DNA of 20,280 nt, taken from CAYPJE01 sp964410945 (GTDB lineage: Bacteria; Fidelibacterota; Marinisomatia; Marinisomatales; TCS56). Numbering within the stretch: the first letter of the stretch is position 1; each line of letters begins with the position of its first letter. This document shows, piece by piece, positions 7,422 through 15,221 of this stretch. The notes under the pieces are model-generated. The model was not told where the DNA came from. It ran no database searches and worked only from the letters and a program-made list of their open reading frames with translations. Made by a program: the position numbers and the translations under genes. The DNA lies in NCBI GenBank assembly GCA_964410945.1, contig CAYPJE010000050.1, forward strand, positions 1 through 20,280. The letters run 5' to 3'.

Positions 7422-8552
7422 TTATTCAAGCACGAAAATGTTTTTTTCGCGGCATAAATCTTTCAGAATCTGGGGCCAGACAGTGACGCTGCATTCACCC
7501 AGGTGGGCTTTCTTTAATATATACATGTAGGTCCGGGACTGACCGATACCGCCACCGATACTCAATGGGATCTCATCATTCAGGATCATTTTATGATACG
7601 GCATCTCAAGAAAATCAAGCTGACCGGTTATTTCCAGCTGCTGCTTCAGGGTTTCTTTGGTTACCCGGACACCCATGGATGTTAATTCATGGCGACGCCT
7701 GGTCACATGATTCCATACCAGAATATCACCGTTAAGGCCGTGCATCGGCCGATCATCGGCCGAAACTGTCGGTGTCACCCAGTCATCATAATCGGCAGCC
7801 CGCATCTCGTGCGGATAACCATCATCCAAGGTCCAACCAATCCCAATTATAAATATGGCCGGGTATTTTTGCAGTATAGCTGTTTCACGTGCTTTACGCG
7901 GCAGATCAGGGAACATTTCCAGAATTTCCTCGGCGTGCAGGAAAACCAGTTCTTCGGGTAGATCAGGATACTTATCGGTTTTAAGCTGGGGAAACTGATC
8001 CTGTACTGTAAACTCAGCTTCACGAAGCACTTTCCAAATACGGCGGACGGTATCTTTCAGCAGGTCCAGATTACGATCCTCTGCCCTGATGACTTTTTCC
8101 CAGTCCCACTGATCAACATAGGAACTGTGGTCATGATCCAGGAAATAATCCTTACGCACGGCTCGCATATCAGTAAAAACACCTTCACCGATATCCATGC
8201 CAAATTGTTTCAGCGCCCAGCGCTTCCATTTGGTAGCAGCCTGGACTACCTGCGCATCGATGGGATGCTTTCCATAATCATTTGAAATATGGAAATCAAT
8301 CGGTGTCCGTGATCCGTCCCGGTCGAGATAATCATTCATGCCGCTGTCCCGATCAACGATCAGAGGGCTTTCAACCCTGATCAAATTCAATTCACGGCTT
8401 AAACCATCTTCGATAGCTGTTTTTACAATTGATAATGCCTGCTGGGTTTCCTTCGGATTTAATAATGAATTGTAATCGGTTGGCAGGACATTCTTTAGAT
8501 CATCATAATTACCAATTCCTGGTCCGGCCAGGTCGGCAGTCTTATCTGACAT
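7422..8552 (-). CDS. asnA: Aspartate-ammonia ligase (asparagine synthetase A)
   Basis: This cytosolic enzyme makes asparagine from aspartate, ammonia and ATP (AMP-forming). It belongs to the class II aminoacyl-tRNA synthetase-like fold and is close to E. coli AsnA along its length: 'AATKWKRWALKQFG', 'GEGVFTDMRAVR', 'SSYVDQWDWEKVI' (about 140-152), 'PAIFIIGIGWTLDDG', 'MRAADYDDWVTP', 'GLNGDILVWN', 'ELTSMGVRV' and the closing 'SIGGGIGQSR' (about 329-338), which matches the ATP-binding motif of the fold. At 376 residues it is longer than the ~330 of E. coli, with an N-terminal extension of about 35 residues and small insertions. The ATG at 8552 is preceded by GGGAGAA at suitable spacing. It appears monocistronic: terminators lie on both sides, with 282 bp of noncoding sequence upstream. 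Confidence 0.97.
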   Translation of the reverse strand: MSDKTADLAGPGIGNYDDLKNVLPTDYNSLLNPKETQQALSIVKTAIEDGLSRELNLIRVESPLIVDRDSGMNDYLDRDGSRTPIDFHISNDYGKHPIDAQVVQAATKWKRWALKQFGMDIGEGVFTDMRAVRKDYFLDHDHSSYVDQWDWEKVIRAEDRNLDLLKDTVRRIWKVLREAEFTVQDQFPQLKTDKYPDLPEELVFLHAEEILEMFPDLPRKARETAILQKYPAIFIIGIGWTLDDGYPHEMRAADYDDWVTPTVSADDRPMHGLNGDILVWNHVTRRRHELTSMGVRVTKETLKQQLEITGQLDFLEMPYHKMILNDEIPLSIGGGIGQSRTYMYILKKAHLGECSVTVWPQILKDLCREKNIFVLE

Positions 8553-8792
8553 AGTTATTCTCCCGTGTAGTTGTTTCCAGATTTATGTGTGTAGCTATAG
8601 CTGAAATAATGTATCACGGCTATAACAATTTCCTGGTTATGATATTTAAACGCATTGTCGTAATAGGTTCCCCTCCTATCGACGGAAGGTTTTTTAGCCT
8701 TTAGAAGCTAAGCACAAAATAATGATAAATAGGAATATTTCATAGTATTGTTATTGATATACAATTATATACAGTATAATATTACGTGGTAT
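8553..8792 (-). other. AT-rich upstream region of asnA with small inverted repeats
   Basis: No gene is seen. Small inverted repeats occur at 8663-8679 (ATAGG/CCTAT) and 8694-8711 (TTAGC/GCTAA), and a partial inverted pair lies near 8604-8630 (GCTATAG/GGCTATA-type). The stretch 8715-8790 is strongly AT-rich and could hold the asnA promoter, but no convincing -35/-10 pair was found. The leader could be regulatory, but it fits no riboswitch class I recognise. Confidence 0.35.
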
Positions 8793-8821
8793 CGGGGAGG
8801 ACAGTAATCCTGCCCTCCCCG
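8793..8821 (-). terminator. Strong hairpin after the RND pump gene (probable terminator)
   Basis: CGGGGAGG pairs with CCTCCCCG, with an inner CAG/CTG extension, beginning 13 bases past the pump gene stop. It is very stable, but ATACCACG rather than a T run follows on the minus strand. It may act as a factor-assisted terminator or as an mRNA 3'-end stabiliser. Confidence 0.5.
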
Positions 8822-8834
8822 AATTAAATCAGAA

Positions 8835-11800
8835 TCAGGTTAAATCAAGTACATCAACATTCTCTGGGCGGCTCAATTTGGCCTGTGGTATTTTGCCCTT
8901 CTTCATCGCCCGGCGCAGTTTCAGGCGTTCGATTGTAAAATACAGAACTGGGATCAGCACCAGGGTAAAGAAGGTTGAAGCCGTCAAACCACCAATGACC
9001 GACCGGGCCATAGGAGCCCAAATCTCGGCACCTGAACCTAATTCCAGTGCCAGGGGAGTCATTGAAAATATGGTTGTCAGCGCAGTCATCAGAATCGGTC
9101 GCATCCGGCGCCGGCCGCCACGAATTACCGCTTCCCACAGGGGATAATCATGCAATGTTCGCAACTGATTGATATAGTCGATCAGCACAATCCCATTGTT
9201 AACTACAATTCCAATCAGCAACATACCGCCAACCATTGCCGTTATGGATAGAGTGGTTCCTGAAATGAACAGGCCCCAGATGACTCCGATGAATGCCAAC
9301 GGAATGGTAAACAGAATGATAAACGGATTCAGCAACGATTCAAACTGGGATGCCATAACCATATAAACCAGCAGTACGGCTGCCATTAAAGCCAGGCCCA
9401 GATACATGAAGGATTCCTGCATATCTTCGGCTGTCCCACCAATTTCCCACCTGAAATCCGGCGGGAAGGTCAGTTTTTCCAACCCTGCCAGAACATCATT
9501 GGTAACACTGCGCAAATCACGTCCGGAAACCATACAAAATACGGTCACTACACGATCCTGATCCTCACGATTGATCGTAGTAGCACCCCGTCCCGCAACG
9601 ATTTCCGCCAGATTAATCAATGGCACCTGCTCGCCCAGGGGTGTGGAAACATAAATGTTCTCCAGATCGGCGCGGGAATCACGGTAGACATCATCAAAAC
9701 GAACCAGTACATCGTATTCCTTGCCACCTTCGCGGTATTGGGTTGCCACCGTGCCCTTGATACCGGCTTCCACGGTCTGGGCCACCATCGTGACACTCAA
9801 ACCCATCGAGGAAATCCGATCCCGATTGAGGTAAATCTGGTACTCCGGTTGCGGTGAACTGTAGCTTTTTTGTATATCAACCGTACCTTCAACCGATTCC
9901 ATAACCTCTGCCACCTTATCACCCAGTGCCATAGCAGTGCTGCGATCGAAACCAAATATTTTGACTTCCACGTCACCAGCTGCCCCCATGAATCCACTGT
10001 TATCCTCGAAGGTGATTTTGGCACCCGGGATCTTCCGGAATCGCTCCCGCAAATCATCCTGAATTTCGAATTGTGACCGATCGCGGTCCTTGACATCCGG
10101 CAGTGAAATCATAATCTGGCCCGCATTCGAACCAGTACTACCGAACATAGCCCCGATACCTTCACCGGTACCAAAATTGGAATAAACATTGATCGCCTCC
10201 GGGAAATCAGAATCAATCATTTCTTCCAGGTTAAGAAAGGTCTCATTCGTGGATGACAAAGAAGCACCACTTTCCCGTTCAATATTCATGGTAACAAATG
10301 ACTGGTCTGTCTGACCCATGAATTCACCGCCGACCTTACCGGCCAGAATAATTGTAATAATGAACAGCACAGTAATGATTAAAAACAGGGTTTTTTTCCT
10401 GAACAGGAAATAATCCAGAATCCTGATATAATACTGTTCCAACCGCGCCAGGAAATTTCCAATCGCCAATGAGACTTTATTCTGCGCTTCAGTCTTTCCG
10501 GATTGCAGGAAGCGCGACGCAAGCAGCGGAATCAAGGTAAGGGCGATTACCAGCGAGGTGGTCAAAGAAAATACGATCGTTACCGACATATCATTGAACA
10601 TGATACCGGCAATACCGGGAACAAACAGGATCGGTACGAACACCGCCAGGGTTGTCAATGTCGAGGCGATAATTGCCATTGATACCTGTTTGGTCCCTTC
10701 GTAGGACGCTTCCCGCACATCCATTCCCTTTTCCTTGCGTCGAAAAATATTTTCGAGCACCACAATCGCATTGTCCACCAGCATGCCGATCGCCAGGGCC
10801 AGTCCGGCCATGGAAATTACATTCAGGGTCAAGCCACCGCGATCCATGACAAAGAAAGTTATTATGATCGACGTCGGCATTGAGATTGCCACGATCAGGG
10901 AACTGCGGAAATTTCGGAGGAAAAACAGCAAAACCAGAAAGGCCAGGACAATCGCCTGTAGGGCGGTGGTACTCAAATTATCAATTGAGCGGGTAATAAA
11001 ATCAGCAAAATCGATCAGGGTGGAAACCTCCACTGCCCCCCCGGATTTCTCCAGAATCCCCGGCAAGGCTTCATCCACCGCCCGGCTGGTCTGGACCGTA
11101 TTGGCATCGGCCTGCTTTTGAATGTAGAGCATCAGTGCCGTTTGACCGTTATTGCGGATAATTTCCCTTTGTTCCTTAAAACCATCGACAATCTTGGCAA
11201 CATTTTTCAGATAAATTGGTACTCCGGCCTTATAACCCACAACGGTATTTTCAATTTGCCCAACATTTGTGAATTCACCATAAGTTTTCACCGCAAATTC
11301 CTTGTTCTGCTCATCAATCAAGCCACCGGGAATCTGCAGATTCTCCATCCGCAAGGTCTGGATTAGCTGCTGCAGGGACAAACCCTGGGCCGCCAATTCA
11401 TGTGGATTGACCAGTACCTGAATCTGCCGCTGTAGTCCACCCTGAATCGAAGCGGCGGCCACACCATTGATCCGCTCCAGCCGCGGTACGATCTGTTCAT
11501 CAACCACCCGCCGCAGTTCGGCCATACCCAATTGCTCGGAACTGACCGTCAGATACTGGATCGGCTGCATGGAAGGATTGAAAGCAAAAATGATCGGTTC
11601 GGTGGCTTCGTCCGGAAGATAGTCGCGGACAAAATCAATCATATTGCGCACATCGATCTCGGCCTGATCCATATCGGAACCCCAATCGAATTCCAGGATC
11701 AGTATCGAGGTACCAACATTGGAAGTCGAAGTGATTCTGTTGATATTTTCAACCGAGATTACAGTTTGCTCAAGAGGGCGGGTAAGAACATTCTCGATAT

Positions 11801-11972
11801 CCTCAGGCCCGACGCCCTCATACTGGGTGATAATACCGATAACCGGAAAAGTGATATTCGGATACAGGTCCAATTTCAGACTGGACAAACCAAATAGTCC
11901 AAAACCAATCGCAATCAGGTAAAGCATAGTGAATGTGACACCACGCTTAATTGCTACTTTTGAAATAATCAT
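8835..11972 (-). CDS. RND efflux pump, inner-membrane permease (AcrB/HAE1-like)
   Basis: The 1045-residue length is typical of AcrB/MexB-type pumps. Visible features are the N-terminal membrane helix ('MLYLIAIGFGLFGLSSL'), the 'DLYPNITFPVIGIITQYEG' start of the porter domain, the first helix bundle around 335-470 with 'GMLVDNAIVVLENIFRR', and the second around 860-1020 with 'GIVVNNGIVLIDYINQL'. It should export drugs or other toxic compounds using the proton or ion gradient, with the lipoprotein adaptor and TolC-like channel encoded just upstream. In AcrB, D407/D408 and K940 relay protons; here the pair is D400-N401 and the Lys position is Asn, a variant seen widely in this branch, so the coupling ion is less certain. 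A 15-bp gap separates it from the adaptor gene, with GGTAAGG as ribosome site. Substrates cannot be predicted. Confidence 0.95.
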   Translation of the reverse strand: MIISKVAIKRGVTFTMLYLIAIGFGLFGLSSLKLDLYPNITFPVIGIITQYEGVGPEDIENVLTRPLEQTVISVENINRITSTSNVGTSILILEFDWGSDMDQAEIDVRNMIDFVRDYLPDEATEPIIFAFNPSMQPIQYLTVSSEQLGMAELRRVVDEQIVPRLERINGVAAASIQGGLQRQIQVLVNPHELAAQGLSLQQLIQTLRMENLQIPGGLIDEQNKEFAVKTYGEFTNVGQIENTVVGYKAGVPIYLKNVAKIVDGFKEQREIIRNNGQTALMLYIQKQADANTVQTSRAVDEALPGILEKSGGAVEVSTLIDFADFITRSIDNLSTTALQAIVLAFLVLLFFLRNFRSSLIVAISMPTSIIITFFVMDRGGLTLNVISMAGLALAIGMLVDNAIVVLENIFRRKEKGMDVREASYEGTKQVSMAIIASTLTTLAVFVPILFVPGIAGIMFNDMSVTIVFSLTTSLVIALTLIPLLASRFLQSGKTEAQNKVSLAIGNFLARLEQYYIRILDYFLFRKKTLFLIITVLFIITIILAGKVGGEFMGQTDQSFVTMNIERESGASLSSTNETFLNLEEMIDSDFPEAINVYSNFGTGEGIGAMFGSTGSNAGQIMISLPDVKDRDRSQFEIQDDLRERFRKIPGAKITFEDNSGFMGAAGDVEVKIFGFDRSTAMALGDKVAEVMESVEGTVDIQKSYSSPQPEYQIYLNRDRISSMGLSVTMVAQTVEAGIKGTVATQYREGGKEYDVLVRFDDVYRDSRADLENIYVSTPLGEQVPLINLAEIVAGRGATTINREDQDRVVTVFCMVSGRDLRSVTNDVLAGLEKLTFPPDFRWEIGGTAEDMQESFMYLGLALMAAVLLVYMVMASQFESLLNPFIILFTIPLAFIGVIWGLFISGTTLSITAMVGGMLLIGIVVNNGIVLIDYINQLRTLHDYPLWEAVIRGGRRRMRPILMTALTTIFSMTPLALELGSGAEIWAPMARSVIGGLTASTFFTLVLIPVLYFTIERLKLRRAMKKGKIPQAKLSRPENVDVLDLT

Positions 11973-11987
11973 GTTGGAACCCTTACC

Positions 11988-13112
11988 TTAGTTGGCCACA
12001 ATGATTTCAACCTGGGTCGAATCCATCAAATTATACTGCCCCAGCACCACAATATTCTCACCACCAACTAACCCCGACAGGATCTCTGCCCTGGTTCGAT
12101 CCTCAATACCAATAGTGATTTCCTGTTTTACGGCAACGCTGTCATTTACTACAAAAACATGCCGGTTTATTTTCACCTTGTTGGTAGTCAACTGACCATC
12201 CTCATAATTCAACGATGTTTTTTCAATGATGGCGTATTTGGGTACCAGCGGGACATCCTTCTTTTCTTGGATCACTACGTTGACATCGGCGAACATACCG
12301 GACCGCAACAGCAGATCGGGATTGGGGATCTCGATTTCGGCCTGGGCAGTACGTGTCATGGGATTCAGAGTCGGATTAACCTGTCTGATCAGCCCTTGGA
12401 ACATGGTATCAGGGTAAGCGGCAACAGATACCCAGGCAGTCTGGCCAGGTTTAATTATATTCATATTCCGCTCAATAACATTCACCTGCACCAGTACCGG
12501 ATTCATATGTACAACCGTAAACAGGGGGATTTGCGGCGTGGCCATATCACCAACCTCGAAATTCCTTTCGGAGATAATGCCGGAGATAGGGGCGGTTATC
12601 CTGGTATCAGACAACTGGCTGCGGGCCGTCGAAAGAGCAGCTCTGACCTGTTTTACACCTGAACTGGCAGCATCACGCTGGGCTTTAACCGCCTCAAGCT
12701 GCGATTGGCTAATGGCATTATCATCGTACAGCTTCTTTATCCGCTGCCATTCAGCCTCGGTCGTTTTATACTGGGCCTGGGCCGATTCCAATCCGGCTTC
12801 GGCCTGGGTCACGGCTTGAGTGATTTTCTCGGTGTCAATTTCAGCCAGCAGATCGCCAACCGCTACCGTTTGGTTGACATCAACCATAATGCCGGTTATT
12901 TTATTTGGGACGGTCGAATAGACCTTGATTTCCTGATCGGCCACCACATTCCCAAAAAATTGAATTGTCTTCTCAATGCTACCGCGTTCTACTTCAGCCA
13001 GTTGTACCGGGATGACTTGGACTTCCTCGGCAACTTCAGCAGCCGGTTTTCCACAACTGGCGAGAAACATGATCAAACTAATGGTTAAACCAATAAATAA
13101 ATTGCGTTTCAT
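11988..13112 (-). CDS. RND efflux periplasmic adaptor (membrane fusion lipoprotein)
   Basis: A 374-residue HlyD/AcrA-family adaptor. It starts with a lipoprotein signal ('LIMFLASC', lipidated C20), so it is anchored in the inner membrane facing the periplasm. The lipoyl half-motifs flank a short alpha hairpin: 'IKVYSTVPNKITGIMVDVNQ' and 'ISGIISERNFEVGDMA' on either side of about 90-160 ('AGLESAQAQYKTTEAEW', 'LEAVKAQRDAA'). A beta-barrel ('VLVQVNVIERN', 'VSVAAYPDTMFQG') and a membrane-proximal domain follow. It bridges the pump and the outer-membrane channel. The start at 13112 has GTAGGAG seven bases upstream. It lies 9 bp after the TolC-like gene and 15 bp before the pump gene, in one operon. 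Confidence 0.95.
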   Translation of the reverse strand: MKRNLFIGLTISLIMFLASCGKPAAEVAEEVQVIPVQLAEVERGSIEKTIQFFGNVVADQEIKVYSTVPNKITGIMVDVNQTVAVGDLLAEIDTEKITQAVTQAEAGLESAQAQYKTTEAEWQRIKKLYDDNAISQSQLEAVKAQRDAASSGVKQVRAALSTARSQLSDTRITAPISGIISERNFEVGDMATPQIPLFTVVHMNPVLVQVNVIERNMNIIKPGQTAWVSVAAYPDTMFQGLIRQVNPTLNPMTRTAQAEIEIPNPDLLLRSGMFADVNVVIQEKKDVPLVPKYAIIEKTSLNYEDGQLTTNKVKINRHVFVVNDSVAVKQEITIGIEDRTRAEILSGLVGGENIVVLGQYNLMDSTQVEIIVAN

Positions 13113-13121
13113 GGTATACTC

Positions 13122-14492
13122 CTACAACTGGTTCAATGCTTTTTTTAAGGCCGTCAGGGCCGAATTGTATTCAAATAATGTTCGCTGATAATTTAGCCGG
13201 GCCTGGTTCAGAGCCACTTCGGCATTCATCACTTCAAGCTGGGTACTGGCACCTTCGGCATAACGAAGATTCACCAGACGCAGTGCCTCTTCGGCTGAAG
13301 CAATGACTGTTGCCTGTGTGGCCACATTCTCTTCGGCTTCTTTCATGGTATAGAAGGCACCTTCCACTTCCATTTTAATTCCCTGCAACAGTGATTCTTC
13401 CTGGAACCGGGCTTCATTGATTCCGATTTTTGCCTGCTGGATTTTGGCCCTGTTACCCAAACCGGCAAACAGGGGGATGTTCAAAGAAAGTGAGGAATTG
13501 AATGATTTGGTGAAATCATCTCCCACAAAATCCAGGTCATTCCGCTGGCCCTGATATTGATAGGCCGTACTGAAGAACAAACTGGGTATCGCCGCTGACC
13601 GGGCAAGGGATAACTGCCGGTTGGCAATCTGTTTCTGTTCATCCAGCATGTTCAACTCAGGCCGCTTAGCCATTGCCAGTGCCAGCAACGATTGGAAATC
13701 CTGTGTTAATAGTTCACTGGGCTCATAATTCAGTTCTCCTGATATAATTACCAGTTCGGAATCATCCAGTCCCAGAATGCGCAAAAGATTGGAAACTGCC
13801 AGGTGGGCATTGTTTTCGGCTGAAACCAACTGTGGTTTATATGTCGCCAACTGTACTTCTGCCCGCAGGACATCAAAATCAGATGATTTCCCGGTAGAAC
13901 GGAATTTCATTACCTGGTCCAGATTTTTTTCTGCTGCAGCCACACTCTGCTGCATCACCCCAACAACCGACCGGGCAAACAAAACACTGTTATAGGCATT
14001 AGTTACTTCCAGCAGAATGGCCTGTCTGGTCGATTCAAATTGAGCACCGCTGATCTCCTCGGCGCTCCGGGCGATCTGATATCCATTCCAGACCGCTCCA
14101 CCAACGAAAAGCGGCTGGGAAATATTTACACCATAAACCAGTGTATTTTCCAAACCAAACGCCATTTCCATATAGTCGGGTAGGGCCTCGGCGCCAGGCA
14201 TATTCATTTGTATGAATGTGTCTTTCAGGAAATTTGGTATGACGGAAGTCTGTAAATCCCAAGCCCGTTGGTAACTGGAAAAGGCACTGATTGCGGGCAA
14301 CAAGCCGGCGCGGGCTTCTGTCACCTGGGCTTTGGACTTCCTTACGGCCTCGCCAGCCAGTTTCACCTGGGGATTATTGGCCAGCGCCAGTTCCCGGGCT
14401 TTTTCCAGGGTAAGATCCTGCACCTGGGCCTGAATCCCTGTTACAGCGAACAGCCCCAGAATAATTATTTTCTTTTTTACAGAGAAACGCAT
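13122..14492 (-). CDS. TolC-family outer membrane efflux channel
   Basis: A 456-residue outer membrane efflux protein with signal peptide ('KIIILGLFAVTGIQAQ') and two repeated OEP halves of long helices and beta strands. 'LTLEKARELALANNPQVKLA' opens the first repeat; 'LLALAMAKRPELNMLDEQ' marks the second; 'RYAEGASTQLEVMNAEVALNQARLN' closes it in classic form. It forms the trimeric exit duct for the adaptor and RND pump encoded downstream. The ATG at 14492 is preferred over the TTG 12 bases upstream because GGAG then lies 6 bases before it; the TTG would overlap the ribosome site. It lies 28 bp after the TetR gene and is second in the operon. Confidence 0.94.
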   Translation of the reverse strand: MRFSVKKKIIILGLFAVTGIQAQVQDLTLEKARELALANNPQVKLAGEAVRKSKAQVTEARAGLLPAISAFSSYQRAWDLQTSVIPNFLKDTFIQMNMPGAEALPDYMEMAFGLENTLVYGVNISQPLFVGGAVWNGYQIARSAEEISGAQFESTRQAILLEVTNAYNSVLFARSVVGVMQQSVAAAEKNLDQVMKFRSTGKSSDFDVLRAEVQLATYKPQLVSAENNAHLAVSNLLRILGLDDSELVIISGELNYEPSELLTQDFQSLLALAMAKRPELNMLDEQKQIANRQLSLARSAAIPSLFFSTAYQYQGQRNDLDFVGDDFTKSFNSSLSLNIPLFAGLGNRAKIQQAKIGINEARFQEESLLQGIKMEVEGAFYTMKEAEENVATQATVIASAEEALRLVNLRYAEGASTQLEVMNAEVALNQARLNYQRTLFEYNSALTALKKALNQL

Positions 14493-14520
14493 TTTTATCT
14501 CCAAATCAAAAACTTGTGGA

Positions 14521-15111
14521 CTATTGGCTTAGTCCAATTCCATTTAATAAAGTTGTCACAAATTCCCGGGCTTTTTCCGCCGTCAATTCTCCAATCCCGG
14601 CTTTAATATGAACCATCATGTATACATTCAGTCCGCCTACCAACATAAAAGTTGCCACTATCGGATCGATATCAGATTTTATTAATCCCTGTTCCTGTCC
14701 ATCATTGATTATTCGCAACAGGGTTTCCATATACTTTTTGTTTTTTTCCTCAAGATGCTTCATGAACCGGTTGCGCATATTCCCTGTGGCCATATCAAAC
14801 ATGAAGCGTGAGATTTCAGGATGATTGTTCAGTAACTCGAACCGGTGGACAGCAATTAATTCCAGTTTCTCAACAGCATTTAATTCCGAATTGCTGACGG
14901 TATCCGCCGTATCCTGAACATGGGACATGGCAATATCCAATAATTGCTCAAATAATGAGTCCTTATTAGAGAAATAATAATAAATCGCTGGTTTGGAAAC
15001 GCTGGCCGCTTCGGCAATCATACGCATTGATGTACGCTCAAATCCCTTTTCAGAGAATAAGCGGGCGGCTTCCCGGAAGATGATTTCTTTGTTATTTTCT
15101 TTCTTTTGCAT
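14521..15111 (-). CDS. TetR-family transcriptional regulator of the efflux operon
   Basis: A 196-residue protein with an N-terminal TetR DNA-binding domain: 'IIFREAARLFSEKGFERTS' then the helix-turn-helix at about 28-47 ('MRMIAEAASVSKPAIYYYF') and 'SNKDSLFEQLL'. The rest is an all-helical ligand-binding and dimerisation domain, as usual for the family. It is the first gene of the operon TetR-TolC-adaptor-pump. A palindrome that fits a TetR operator lies 12-29 bp upstream of the start, within the likely promoter, so it probably represses itself and the efflux genes until a pump substrate or related ligand binds. No strong Shine-Dalgarno is visible before the ATG (GTAAGTAAAGAAT). The inducer is unknown. 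Confidence 0.93.
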   Translation of the reverse strand: MQKKENNKEIIFREAARLFSEKGFERTSMRMIAEAASVSKPAIYYYFSNKDSLFEQLLDIAMSHVQDTADTVSNSELNAVEKLELIAVHRFELLNNHPEISRFMFDMATGNMRNRFMKHLEEKNKKYMETLLRIINDGQEQGLIKSDIDPIVATFMLVGGLNVYMMVHIKAGIGELTAEKAREFVTTLLNGIGLSQ

Positions 15112-15122
15112 ATTCTTTACTT

Positions 15123-15140
15123 ACTTACCGGTCGGTAAGT
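15123..15140. promoter_or_regulatory. TetR-type operator palindrome
   Basis: ACTTACCG-GT-CGGTAAGT: perfect 8-bp arms around a 2-bp centre. It lies just upstream of the TetR start and next to a promoter-like -10, the usual autoregulatory arrangement. Only one copy was found in the window, consistent with a single local regulon site. Confidence 0.85.
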
Positions 15141-15166
15141 TAATAGTAAAAATCAAATCCGGTCAA
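15140..15166 (-). promoter_or_regulatory. Putative promoter of the efflux operon
   Basis: On the minus strand TTGACC (15166-15161) and TATTAA (15145-15140) are separated by 15 bp, slightly short. The -10 touches the operator, so a bound repressor would block polymerase. A second TTGACT lies further upstream near 15181 as an alternative -35 element. Confidence 0.45.
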
Positions 15167-15221
15167 ATCATATTGCAGTCAAGGTGATACTTTTTTTACT
15201 AGTGTGAAGCGGATCACAGTA

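Noticed and set aside
8605..8650. Possible 11-codon leader peptide (MRLNIITRKLL) on the minus strand before asnA
   Set aside because: The nearest AGGAGG is about 16 bases before its ATG, too far, and the peptide has no Asn/Asp-codon run to support attenuation.
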